Below the pieces are notes generated by a model. The model was not told the DNA's origin and ran no database searches. It saw only the letters and a list, made by a program, of their open reading frames with translations. A DNA stretch of 64,000 nt from Nageia nagi (Eukaryota; Pinophyta), in the NCBI GenBank assembly GCA_050084985.1, contig JBITNC010000002.1:28148001-28212000 (forward strand), in the 5' to 3' direction. A program made the position numbers and the translations under genes. Positions 22,601 to 33,871 of this stretch are shown here, piece after piece; the stretch's first letter is position 1, and each line of letters begins with the position of its first letter.

Positions 22601-23149
22601 TCATCTTTCACCCTTTTTGAAAGCCTTGGAAAACTTTCTAACCAATTGAGCAAACATCGTTTTCTTATGCTGTTTCTTAGGGATTCCATCTTCCTTTCCT
22701 TCCTGTACAACATGTTCTTTGATTCTGTGGCAACTTTGGATATCTTGAATCTGAGATGATCTTGGCTTGTGTTTCCCCCTAGCTAACACAAGCAAACTTG
22801 CAAGGCTATTGCATCCTGGATGAATATAGAGAGGAGAGTGTATGACACTACGAGGACTTGTGGGCATGGCCTTTAACCTTGAAGTCATGGCAGCCATGGC
22901 TGCACCCAATTGTCTATTGAACATTTTGAGCTCATAGGAATCATATAGCTGACTTCCACAATCCCACACTGGTGGCTTAGAACGCCTAAAATCATCACCA
23001 CCATAGGATTTAAGACTACAGGGGCTAGATTTATCACCATCACTGTAATCCTGATCACCATGACATATATTATTAGTGATATTGATCTTCATGGCTTCAT
23101 TCTTGGTTAGCCTCTCCGTCAAGCTCATATCCTGCTTCTGTCTAGCCAT
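22601..23149 (-). CDS. Plant protein of unknown function, 182 aa
   Basis: A single uninterrupted frame with a real ATG (23149-23147) and a stop at 22601. It is one of only two intact-looking host frames in the window. There is no signal peptide or membrane segment. Around residues 58-80 it carries a conserved-looking block, SKPPVWDCGSQLYDSYELKM, followed by FNRQLGAAMAAM. Then come a Ser/Pro-rich middle, a hydrophobic patch (SLASLLVLARG) and a strongly basic C-terminus (LVRKFSKAFKKGER). A similar WDCGS.LYDS.EL block occurs, as I recall, in small uncharacterised land-plant proteins; I cannot name a function. The basic tail and lack of targeting signals suggest a cytosolic or nuclear protein. 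An inverted repeat lies 286 bp upstream of the start. Base composition is higher in G+C than the flanks, supporting a real gene. Confidence 0.7.
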   Translation of the reverse strand: MARQKQDMSLTERLTKNEAMKINITNNICHGDQDYSDGDKSSPCSLKSYGGDDFRRSKPPVWDCGSQLYDSYELKMFNRQLGAAMAAMTSRLKAMPTSPRSVIHSPLYIHPGCNSLASLLVLARGKHKPRSSQIQDIQSCHRIKEHVVQEGKEDGIPKKQHKKTMFAQLVRKFSKAFKKGER

Positions 23150-23434
23150 TGTGGGTATGCATGGCAGCCGATTGGTTAGATATGTAATATAGAGAAGTTG
23201 TGTCGTTTATTGACCTTTGGATCTTCCGATGCATTGATATCTTCTACATTTCTTGTTGAAATCAACGAGGAAGATTTACATGTATTGGATTTGTTTTTTT
23301 GCAATAGCTTTCTTAAGCCACCGTACCTTACAGGAAGTTAAGAAAACCAGAAATTTGGCTTGGTTTGGTTGGAGTTGTTCAACAGTCATATACATGTCAA
23401 TGCCTCGTTATACATTTTGCATGCAAGAGACTAG

Positions 23435-23529
23435 ATAGGTTAAACCGTTAAGGTCAAGCTATGAAAGTTAACTATGTTGACTGACCTTACCTAACAATAT
23501 ATATATATAACCTTAACGGTTTAACCTAT
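23435..23529. repeat. Perfect 20-bp inverted repeat
   Basis: The arms 23435-23454 (ATAGGTTAAACCGTTAAGGT) and 23510-23529 are exact reverse complements around a 55-base loop that contains an (AT)n run. It sits upstream of the divergent-facing start of the 182-aa gene. It could be a tiny MITE or a regulatory hairpin; no target duplication is evident. Confidence 0.85.
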
Positions 23530-25589
23530 ATAATTGTTCATAAATTATATTAATTTATAAATGAGAATATAACAGCTACAATCAAAAAGTAATAATTGAA
23601 AATTAATCTGATAACATTTGAATTGAAAATTTATTATTTTCGTATTATAAATTAGAAATCAACACATTATATGCTTTACAATGAAGATAACATGTAATTA
23701 GTAGAGTGCATACAAAAAATAATACTAAGGACACCAATATGATCATCTTAATGCTTTAAGAAAATATTCTCTTTTTTTATAGATGCATAATCTTCTCTTA
23801 AATATTATAAGAAAATGATTTGTTTTTTCTAGTAGACACAATCTTCATCCAATGCTACATAGCTTGTACTTGTTTGCATTTATATTTGTAAAAGTACCTT
23901 TATAATAGTAGTAATTCTATTAAAAGGTGTGAAATAACTATCTACTCTACTATTTGCAAATAGACAATGGTTTCTAGATCTCAAAAAGAATGGTCACAAA
24001 AGATATTCCAACAATCCATAAGTTGAAAAGTCATTCAAATGTAACCTTCAAGTAGCTCTTGTTGTCAATTAAAAATTTCTAAACAAAATGACTTTAAGAA
24101 ATCATAAATTTATAACCAAGAATTTTGAACCTTAATACAATCCCCAAAAAAATGTTAAAACTTTCCTCCTATTTACAAAAGGGACAATAAGCATTTAAAA
24201 TAACCAAATACCATAATCTAATACCAAGAGGCAAGCCTTGATGAATGGTTTGTCAAGAAAAATTTGTAAGCTTGAGCTCAATGCATAACATACAAATAGT
24301 TTGTACTTTATTCTCCAATTTGTAATTGAAAGAAAGAAAGAAAGAAATTATATTAATGTCCACAAATGACCAAAAGCGGTTAATGGAACTGAAGAGTATA
24401 CAAGTCGAAAGCAGCATGAAGGGCTTAATGGCCCTCATTCAAAGCAAACTAAAAATCTAAAATAAAAATAAAAACAATATAGGGACTAGTCCCTAGAAGG
24501 GGATAAATAGTCAAATAGAGAAGCATAAGGAGCAAACATGGTCAGAGAGGAGGTCTCTCATGATATGTTTGACTATGGACTCCTAGACTAATTTGTGTTT
24601 GTATCGACGCTATTGTAGCTAAAGAAGGTCGTGATCCGTTGCAACCTCATAAAGCTAAGGTCAGCATGCACCCTCTATCTGATACGTCAAATATGCCGAG
24701 GTGGATCATCAATCCTCAACCTAATTGCTTAAATAATGTGATAAGAATGGTCAAGATGTATACCTATACTTGAAATTCATAAAGAAATCCAAGCATATGG
24801 CACAATATGTCAAGAAGACTAAGCATAAATATACCTCAAACCATGGGAGCATGGGGTGGGATCATCAAGCTTGAAGAAGTATGTTGAGTTCTCCCTCAAA
24901 ACCCTAAGATGTGCTCAAGGATATGCTTAAATGTTTGGATCATAATGCTCAATGATTAATTGCCAAGATTGATTGGATGAAATTGATTAGTTCAAATGAT
25001 CTCTAAAATGACTCAGAATTTTATAAAAAACTATTTCTAGATTGACTACCCGATTGCTAGTTAGTTGAAAAACTGCAGGATCAATAGATTAATTGCTAGA
25101 TTGGTAGACCAATTATGATTCAAAGGATTTTGACTATTTTGTTCTTTTTTATGCTTTTCAAATATGCTATCTTGACAAGGTAAAAAAATGTCTTTTTAGG
25201 GTGTCTACTAGTCCACCAGGTCTTTGAAAAATAAATTTCCGATGATAATATCAAATCAAATAGCATAAAATTGCATCATAAATAAATGTTCACAATCTCA
25301 CTTCATAGCAAGTTTATATTCATAATACAAATCAAATCATAGATTTGGAAAGATGTCACATGAATGACTTATATTATTGATACCCATAGAAACAAAAAAA
25401 AAATTCCAATGGTGGCAATCGATCAGATGAAGAGATTCATAAATGCTAGTAAGAAGTTTGTAATTGTAATTCTCAGACCTTCGAGTGATGGGATTTGGCA
25501 TCATCATTGGACTATATTGCAATGACATCATTGGTCAGTAATTCAATGCCATTGTTGGATAAGCATCAAAAATAATTGCAAACAATTAT
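23530..25589. other. No recognisable gene
   Basis: AT-rich. It includes a short (GAAA)n run near 24327-24345. The part from about 24470 to 25330 is less AT-rich and might be the 5' LTR or leader of the gypsy remnant that begins at 25590, but it does not obviously match the probable 3' LTR at 28312. Confidence 0.35.
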
Positions 25590-28240
25590 GCATGAGTTTT
25601 AGGATGTCTTTACAAAGCCAAAGGGGTTGCCCTCTAAAAGGGATATTGATCATGAATTCAATTATTGCTTGATACTTCTCTACCTAACCTAGGATTATAT
25701 AGGTAGTTGGTAGAGTGTGAGGAGATAAAGAAGAAAATTTGGTTCACCTATTGTGTTGGTGTCAAAGAAGGATTGGACTTGGAGAATGTACATAGATTAT
25801 CATGTAATGGAAAAAATTACTATTAAAAACATATATGCATTACCTCGTATTGATGATTTGATGGATCAATTACAAGGGAAAAAGCATTCCTCCATGTTGG
25901 ACTTGAGGAGTGGATATCACTAAGTGAGAATCAAGGAGAATATTTGGAAGACTACATTCAAAACTATGCAAGGATTGTAGAAGTGGTTAGTTCTTCCTCT
26001 TGCCTTGTGCAATGCACCAACCACCTTCATGATGGTGATGAATGAAGTTCTCCGACCTAGTATTGGTTATTTTTGTTCACAAACAATCTTGAGAGGAATA
26101 CCTAGTACACTTAAAATAAGTGTTGCAAACTTTACAAAAGGGAAGTTGTTTTTAAAGATGCAAAAAAGTAAGTTTGGAAAATAGTATTTGTTGTATCTAA
26201 GGCTTGTTGTAGGTGGATGATAGCTAAAAATTGATCCTAAGAAGATTAAAACCATTATGAAGTGGCCAAGACCTACTAATATCAATAAGACAAGAAGTTT
26301 CTTAGGGGTTGTCCAATATACCAAAACTTTATTTATGATATTTTCTATTGTTACTACTTTATTACATGATATTACTAATATAAAAAAGGAATTAAATGGG
26401 GTAAAAAACAACAATCATCTTTTTACTTTTTGAAACAAAAGATTAGTAATGCTCTGATGTTAACATTAACAAACTTGCAACAAACATTTGAGATTGAGAG
26501 AGATGTGAGTATGCCAAAGGGTTTTTTTTTTTTTTTACAAGAAGGAAGATCCATATATTATCACTAAAAAATAAATTAATGGGGTATTCTTGAGCTATCA
26601 TGTATAGGATAAGGAGTTATATGCATTGGTACAAGCTATGAAGAAGTGGAAGCATTACTTGTTGGGAAATGAAACTGTTATCCATACTAACCATCAAACT
26701 TTACAATACTTACAAACTCAATCAAAATTGAAATAGTTAAGATATTTTAGGTGGATGGGATTCTTGCAACAATTTCACTTAATCATTAAGTACAAAAAGG
26801 GTAGTACAAATAAAATTGTAGATATGCTTTTTAGACCCCCAATAAAAGTTTCAGTTGTAGGTACAATGATGAATCTTTGTCCTTTTGTTCATGAGGCATA
26901 AAAGGCAGCATATTTAGTTGGCAAAGCCTTTAAAGAGGTTTATCAAAAATTACAAGTCACAAAAATAGATGGTTTTCCAACATCGTCGTTGGGATGTTTT
27001 TCAATGTCATCCTTGAAGTACACTATGGCAACATCGTTGAACAATGAGGAGACAACTAATTATTACCTAAAAGATGGACTTATTTAAAAGTTGCATAAGT
27101 TATGTCCTTGAAGGTGAAAGAATTTAGTTGATTATAAAGGCACATAAATCATATATAGTTGGTACATGTTGGAGTGGGAAAGATAGTTGCAAATATGCAG
27201 ATGTTTATTGGCATAAGATGCACAAGCAAGTTTTAAAGTATATTCATGGTTGTGTGATGTGTTACACTAGTAAGCCTAGCAGTAGGAAATTAGATTTGTA
27301 TACCACTTTTAGTTCCCAGAAAATCTTGGGAGAGTATGTCTATGGATTTTATGGTGGATTGATTAAGTCTAGAAAGGGGTATAATTATTTATTTGTAATA
27401 GTGGAGAGATTTAACAAAATATTTGTGTTAATTCCTTGTAAAAAGACTATAACATGCCAAGATGTAGCAAACATGTTATTTTCTCATGTTTGGGTTAATT
27501 ACTTCTATTATATCAAATATGTATACAATATTTTTGGGCAAATTTTGAACTTGTTTATGAGAAACGATGGATACAAGATTGAAAAGAAACATTGTATTTC
27601 ATTCTCAAACTGATGGGCAAACTAAAGTGGTGAATAGGGGTACTCTAGCAAGCATCCAAGGACTTAGGACGAACAACCTATGTACATTCATCACTCTTAC
27701 AATCAAGCAATCCACACTTCTACTAATAGGACTCCATTTGAGACATGTTTTGGGTATCTTTCGTCATCACAATTTGATGTTATTTTTGGGCAACAAGAAG
27801 ACAATGAATAAAACAGTATTGAATGAAGAACAACATGAGAAGTTTATTGATAGAATTTGACATGCTTACCTAAAGGTACAAGAGCAACTAAAGGCCAACC
27901 AAGCTAATTTGAAACCTCTTAAATATGGACCTTTTGACATTATTGAGCAATTAAATGAGAATGCTTTCAAATTATATCTTCTAGTTTATATGCAAATATA
28001 CTTGATGGTTAATGTGGGGAACTTAATAGTTGTTTGAACCAACCATGATCACTAAAGAAGAAGTGGTACATGTGTTACCAGTTATTGATGACTTGTCTCC
28101 AAATACTATGATAAAACTTATGGAGGATTTCATATTGCAATAGAAGGTTCGTACTACTAGGAGAGGACAACAAGAGATATGGATGGTTGTTTTGAAGAGG
28201 CAATTTCCTAAGAAGGCAAGATGTTATGATAAAACTAAGG
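25590..28240 (+). pseudogene. Ty3/gypsy polymerase-integrase remnant
   Basis: Order on the plus strand: linker (DVFTKPKGLPSKRDIDHEF, about 25605); RT (SPIVLVSKKDWTWRMYIDYH, about 25750-25800; [40 protein letters not shown], about 26000-26060). RNase H follows in broken frames (to about 26850). The integrase zinc-binding region is HKMHKQVLKYIHGCVMCYTS (about 27208-27270). The core is broken but readable (GEYVYGFYGGLIKSRKGYNY, about 27330; then FHSQTDGQTKVVNR at about 27597-27640 after a frameshift). The C-terminal part is LKYGPFDIIEQLNENAFKL (about 27915-27975). The RT catalytic YLDD site is lost by a small deletion with frameshift near 26065. Many stops; same general family as the minus-strand remnant at 19680-21660. 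Confidence 0.9.
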
Positions 28241-28311
28241 TGTAGGAGTTATTTCTTCACCTTATTCAAACGTAAAGCTTTTGGAAACCAAATGCGTCCT
28301 CATTGGGGAGG

Positions 28312-29200
28312 TGTGATTTGAAAAGAATTAGAGTTGTAAAAAATCAAACATCTTAATGTGAACATCTTAAGCATAAGTTTTCATGCTCAATGTTTGGCAT
28401 ATTCCTTTTGTTTCTTGTGGAGTTTACTTGTAGTATCTTTGTGATATCATTGATCAGGACTCTAGGGACATCGTTGGCTTACTCCTCAGCATTATTATTG
28501 ACTTATGTCACACTCTAGTTGTGAAATATTGGGGACTCATGTAGTTGAGTGTTAGATCCATCTTGGAGGCTTCTTGGAAGAGATTGATTAAGTTTAGACC
28601 TCAACTCAACCATGACCCAACTTTGACCCCATTGTGGAAAATGACTTAAAGGTTAATGACATCACTAAACTAGCAAAGAGGCTAGCAACATTGTTGGATG
28701 AACATAGCATTTTTAAAAGGGAAGATAAAGCATCAAAGTCATTCCAAGGCATTTTTGGGCCTCAAAAGTCATATTGTAAGTGAAGAGATGGGGTCTACCA
28801 GGTTGAATATCCATGGGAAACTAGTAGAAGGGGTTGTTGAAGACTTTTAGAGAGTTGAAAGTAAATGTTTCCCCACATTGGCCTTTGCCACTATAAATAC
28901 ATGTGATGGTGGAATTGACCTTTGGTTGTAGTGAAGATTTGCAATGAATAAAAAGATTGGAGAGTTGTTGGTAGGAATTGATCTTAGAGTACTAGAGATC
29001 GTTTTTTGGAGGAGGTGTCCATTGTGGGTAGTAGCACTCTTACCTATTGTAAGTGTATGCTTCATTATTGATCAATATATATCAAAGCTTGAATTGAAAG
29101 TAGATGTTTCCTCAAATTGGCCTTTGCCACTGTAAATACACATGTTTTTTGTGTTTATGCATTATTTGACTGGTTATATGTTGTTGTCTTAATCAATTAT
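28312..29200 (+). repeat. Probable 3' LTR of the gypsy remnant
   Basis: A purine tract (TTGGGGAGG, 28303-28311) is followed by TGTGATTTG, the right place and form for a 3' LTR start. A TATA-like CTATAAATAC lies at about 28891. A roughly 50-bp direct duplication (GCCTTTGCCACT core) occurs at 28853-28903 and 29093-29142. The matching 5' LTR was not found and the 3' boundary is uncertain. Confidence 0.4.
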
Positions 29201-29307
29201 TGCTAAAAAAATATGGAATTAAATCCGTCATTATAAAATATTGAAATTTGTGTTTGAGAGATCCATAAAAACATAGTTTACTAGTGATTGTAGATCAATA
29301 GTTGAGG

Positions 29308-29576
29308 ATATTCTTTTATGGGATCATTCTTTTCAAGAAAATATTTTTACTTCTCTCATCAATAAGAAGCTCCTCCAAATACAAGATATGGGGTCTTTCA
29401 CTACTAGGAGAAGCTCACTTGTTGCGAAATTTGATGGAAGATATGGGATTGTGCATCATAAGCCTATTGATAAAAATGAAATCATAACAATTTATTATAC
29501 CATAGAGAATGAATGTATAACTCTTATTTCTAATATATGGGAAAATGGGCATAACATATATGTGGTTCTTGATTAA
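29308..29576 (+). other. Unidentified open reading frame fragment
   Basis: An open stretch of about 90 codons without a required ATG at its beginning (first ATG 29388). It has a mixed, protein-like composition (SLVAKFDGRYGIVHHK). It does not match a motif I know. It may be part of a retroelement or a captured exon. Confidence 0.25.
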
Positions 29577-31774
29577 AGCATTACATTTAATAATGCTTTC
29601 AAGTCCTTTAGTTCATCTTAGAAAAAGGAGTATCATATTCTTCTCAAACTATAGATGTCCAAGATGAGATTTGTAAAACTTCTTTTCCCTACAATTTGGA
29701 GCATAAAAATATTTATGAAACATTCTCTATGACTTGGTTCACATCATTAAACATGATAAAGTTGAACATATAATTCATGAGGATTCTTGTGATGAAACTC
29801 TTTTGTTAGAGTCTTTCTATGCTCAAAGATAATACTAGTAAGGATATTTTTTCTTTTTATAATGAAATGGATGATATGGTTATAAATCCTCATGTTTAGA
29901 AGCCTTGTGTTGGTATTCATGTATGAACATCTGGCTTCTCACAAGACTGTCATAATGTTATGATTTAGTTGTTTATTTGACTGATTCTTGTATATGTCAT
30001 TTAATTATCAATCTGAGGTCGTCTTATTTTAACAAGGGTCATGCATTGTATGTGCAGATGTGTTGCAAATTGATCCTATGGCGTTGTAGAAAGGGAAACA
30101 CTCTATTCTGAAAAACAGTAAACTTGCGAAATGTAACTCTTATACTAAGCTTCACACCCAAACAGAGGAGGAATCTATGTTAGGAATTCAAAACACAGCG
30201 ACTAAACTAGGAAGCAGTAAAAGGAAAAGAAACAACAATTAAGTTATAAACAGCTAATTCTAGGAAATCATAAATGATAAAATCAAAAACGAAAAGAAAC
30301 CTAATCAAACTGAAAACAAAAGTCTTCAACTTAACCAATTGAAATGGATGGTGGACGGTGATAGTGGCCTGTTAGCAGCGTGATCAGCAAGCTTGAACAA
30401 ACAAGAATTGAACATATAAACTGTGCTGACACAGAATGAACTTGCACATAAACGGATTTGTATAACAGAAATCACACAACAATCTTAGTCTATTTTGACA
30501 TAAATCAAATCTAAACTATAGAGCAAGGGATCTAGCCTACTCTACTGGTTGTGGGTGGATCCTTGCCTAGCCAATAGGGAGTCTGCCCCTTCCTTTATGC
30601 TTCAATCAAAATGAAACAGTTAAAAAAAAAACTGAAAACTTGCATTGTAGGAAGGAACAGTACATCAAATATGCTGCTGTTGTAAACTGAATACAATCTG
30701 CTATATTACTGTCTTATTCATGTTGATCTATGTTCCTTCTATTCACAGCACTGAAAGACAATACAATTTATAGAATTGGAGTGAATCTCAGTGCAGCATC
30801 CCTATTTATTGTTCTGAAACTACTCAACGACTTGCATGAAACAAACTACAACAGAATCTGAAAACAAACTGCTAGTTAGAATCCTAATTTGGCTATAGGT
30901 TGGAAATAGTTTAGATTCTGTTACAGATATGTTGGTTCTGTTAATATCTCTTCATATTCATCATTACTCAGTTCTGTTCGTGTTCAATGTGATTTGGACT
31001 GATCTTAACAAATTCTGGTCGACTGCGAGCTGTTTGGAAGTTGGTTGGCAGTCTTTTGGGTCAGTTGTGGTCCATTGCGAATGGACGGCTGTGAATTATT
31101 CATTAGACAGTTGGCTCTGTGAGCCGTTGCAGGTGGTACAAAAATTCAGGTAGTCAGCTCTGCAGGCTGATGCATGCGGTCCAAAAAATGTGCCCACTAC
31201 GAGTCATTGGAAATTACTGCCCCTTATGTTTTTTTGGCTTCTTGTTTACCTGACAAAGAGAAAAACACAGAATACCTCCAAAAGGACATGATTAACCACA
31301 TAAATTCTATTTTCTTGCCAATTATACTTTAAGAATCGATCATACAATAAACCCATTCAAATTGGCCAAAATATCGATATATGTTAGTAAAGGAAAATAG
31401 TGTTCAAACTGGTTTCAGAAAACACAAAAAAACAAGGTATTTCTGGGCCCATCTTTTATTTTTCTTACAAATTATCTGGATGGTCTTTTGTTGGATATAA
31501 ATATTTTATTTTACTTCGATCAGCGCAGAGGCTATGAAGGTTCTAGGAGGTAGTTGTTTCCTCATAAAAAAAAGGAAGATACTTTCATTTGGATTATTCA
31601 ATGAAAATGCAAGATTATAACTTATACACATTTCTTATGCTTAGAATGAATTATCATGTAGAGAGAATCCATGATGAACAATTCTTTGTGCTATTGTTGA
31701 GATCTTATGGATATGATGGAAATTGGAACTGATGTTTTTTTAGCATGCAGGTTTTAACAAATTAATTTTATTAT
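29577..31774. other. No recognisable gene
   Basis: Two or more kinds of decayed repeat seem to be joined here. The 30100-31200 portion is less AT-rich, with no terminal repeats or coding motif that I can identify. Confidence 0.4.
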
Positions 31775-31855
31775 GGAAAATTACAAAAGTAACCTCAACA
31801 ACTGATATATTTACAAATTTGGCCCTATAAAAATTTTAATTACAAAAATAATCAT
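31775..31855. repeat. Left terminal inverted repeat of the Pack-MULE
   Basis: Matches the reverse complement of 32723-32799 through AAAATTACAAAA, CCTCAACAA/CCCCAACAA, then TATAAAAATTTTAATTACA against TGTAAAAATTTTAATTTCA. Roughly three quarters of positions agree by eye. Confidence 0.8.
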
Positions 31856-31917
31856 GTGTACGTCAGAACTATTAGTAGTAGGGGGTGGTTCAGTAAGCCC
31901 AAATTCTCCATATCCTG

Positions 31918-32190
31918 CTACCGCGATCTTCTCCAAATCCTACAAAAGAAATCCATATCCACTCGAAGCTCCATTCCACAACTGTACCATCCCACGCAGG
32001 CTGCAATTTCAGTCATCACATATCCCACCCATCCCATGCTGTTCTCACCCATGGCATAAGAGTAGCGATAGTTGAGCATATCTATTGCTACAAGCTTCTC
32101 CTTAGCCCATTTGTCTCGAGCCTTCACCAATCTCATGCAACCAACTGAATTCGCCTCTCCTTCAAGATGATCGCACACCTCCACAAGTGT
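31918..32190 (-). pseudogene. SRPBCC-family fragment (lachrymatory-factor-synthase-like)
   Basis: The minus-strand frame reads VEVCDHLEGEANSVGCMRLV, then DKWAKEKLVAID, RYSYAMGENSMGWVGYVMT. This matches the middle of plant SRPBCC (Bet v 1-fold) proteins of the lachrymatory-factor-synthase / PYL-like group: C..VEGE...GC.R, WAKEKL..ID, Y.M..N..G..GYV.T. Those proteins are about 160-180 residues long; here only about 85 remain. The N-terminal part is cut by a stop near 32190, and the C-terminal part loses similarity after about 31960. It lies inside the Pack-MULE, antisense to the plus numbering, so it is a captured exon rather than a functional gene. Confidence 0.65.
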
Positions 32191-32427
32191 TGCCTACTTC
32201 TTCAGCCCTAGGAAATCTGAGCTTATCATCCATACAGATTCAGACTCTGATTCAATGTTTTTACAACAGATGATGCCCATTTCCCCTTCCCTTCCTTTCC
32301 GATCAGGTTTCTTTATTTTCTAAAGAATGTATCAATTTTGCATAATTTTCGGATGATTCAGACCAACAGAATTACAGAGATAGAACTATGTACCACAAGC
32401 TCCAATTAACAATAAAAAAACCTCCAT

Positions 32428-32568
32428 CGCAATCTGCTAACATATTGTGCTTCGTCGTGGTATGATCCATTCAATATTCTTTCTTATGATCTAAAAAAAT
32501 TAAATGAACAACAGAATCAAGTCATCATTGTAAGAAATCTGCCGGATCATATTGCGGCTGAAGTATAA
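32428..32568 (+). other. Possible second captured exon in the Pack-MULE
   Basis: An open frame of about 45 codons ends at TAA 32566-32568 and reads WYDPFNILSYDLKKLNEQQN then QVIIVRNLPDHIAAEV. The composition looks like real protein, but I cannot assign a family. Confidence 0.3.
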
Positions 32569-32722
32569 TTACAAACCATTAAGAAAAGGACAGCCTAATG
32601 TGGAACAGAAGAATTGGGTGCAGTGAGAATGCTGAAAAATGGAAGTACATTGATATTCAATGTCCTGAGAATGTGGTTGGGATAAAACATCGTGAGGCAC
32701 ATAAAAATGGCGTTGACATACA

Positions 32723-32799
32723 CAAGGCCATTTTTGAAATTAAAATTTTTACAAGGTTAAATCTATGTTAATTGTTGGGGCCATTTTTGTAATTTTACT
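32723..32799. repeat. Right terminal inverted repeat of the Pack-MULE
   Basis: Inverted partner of 31775-31855. It ends one base after GTAATTTTAC and abuts the target duplication TTTTATTAT. Confidence 0.8.
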
Positions 32800-32808
32800 T
32801 TTTATTAT

Positions 32809-33871
32809 TTTGTAAGAACTATGCTATTTTTACTTCCAAGAAAGAAAAAAACTCTGGAGATCTATATGAAAATATCCATTAGGGAAGTAGTCCAAGAAAG
32901 AAGAAAGTATTATCAAATGGACACAATGCTAAATGTTGAAGTTCATGACCATAAACCTCTCAACAAGGTATCATAGGAAATGTATAAATACAAGACTAAA
33001 TATGAGAAATAAGTATCACTATTGGCAACATTCCGCAAAGTCCCAGGAATGAGGGAACGTATTCGTAGAAACAGAGAACAACGGAGGTCATTTTTAGGAA
33101 ATGCTTTGGGAACGATAGGGTGAACAACAAGTATAATATCAGTAAAAATTCTCAGAATTTTCAAATTTTTGAAATTTCATTGTTTTTAATTCATTATTAT
33201 TATCAATTCAATCATGTATACAAAACTTGGAACTAAAATTAAAAATCAAATATGAATCAAAATATCAAATTGACCCATAATCGATGATCATAAGATTGTA
33301 GACATAATCATCATATAGTGCCATTAAGTCTGAATCAATCTAGAAAATAATGATAAATGTGAAATCTCAAATCAAAAAATACTGAAGTATGAAATCATAG
33401 TAGTGAAACTGTAAATACTAAAATTAAATAGTATTAACTACATACATAGACTAGACTTTGACATGAATATGTCAAATCAAAATGCCAAAAGTGAGTATAA
33501 AATGAATTGTGTTCGTCTTTGCATGCATATATAATGTCACTTTTGTTAGGAGGTGAGATCAATATATAGATCTTTGATGTTCTTTTGCATTGTGGTGCAT
33601 GGGTATAGTAGTAAGGTTGTGCATGGTGCATGATAGTGCGCCCCTTGATGGTAGCCCCCAATTAAAAAATTCTCCATCCGTACAACTATATTTTCATATT
33701 TCTGCAATTTTGTTATAGTGTGCTTGTTGATTTCTATTAACTTTTAGGGTTTGAGGGGTAGATACATTGGTGGGATCCACCCACATGTAATTTTGCACTT
33801 TATTTTTTAACTTGCTGCCCATAGCTTGGGGAACACCTTGATGTTCTCGGGAATGGCCAGACATTTCCAAC
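32809..33871. other. No recognisable gene
   Basis: AT-rich with GGGAACG/CGTTCCC-type words near 33050-33120 and 33828-33860 that resemble those right of the hAT element (37965-38110). The hAT may have landed inside an older repeat, but I could not delimit one. Confidence 0.35.

Larger units (their letters stand above)
31775..32799. mobile_element. Pack-MULE-like DNA transposon carrying gene fragments
   Basis: A 1,025-bp element bounded by long imperfect terminal inverted repeats (31775-31855 and 32723-32799). It is flanked by a perfect 9-bp direct repeat TTTTATTAT at 31766-31774 and 32800-32808. Nine-base target duplications with long inverted repeats are typical of Mutator-like elements. 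The repeats begin GGAAAATTACAAAAG on the left and AGTAAAATTACAAAAAT on the inverted right end. No transposase is encoded. The interior is markedly richer in G+C than the surroundings and contains an SRPBCC-type gene fragment and perhaps a second exon. It is therefore a non-autonomous Pack-TYPE element. Confidence 0.8.
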
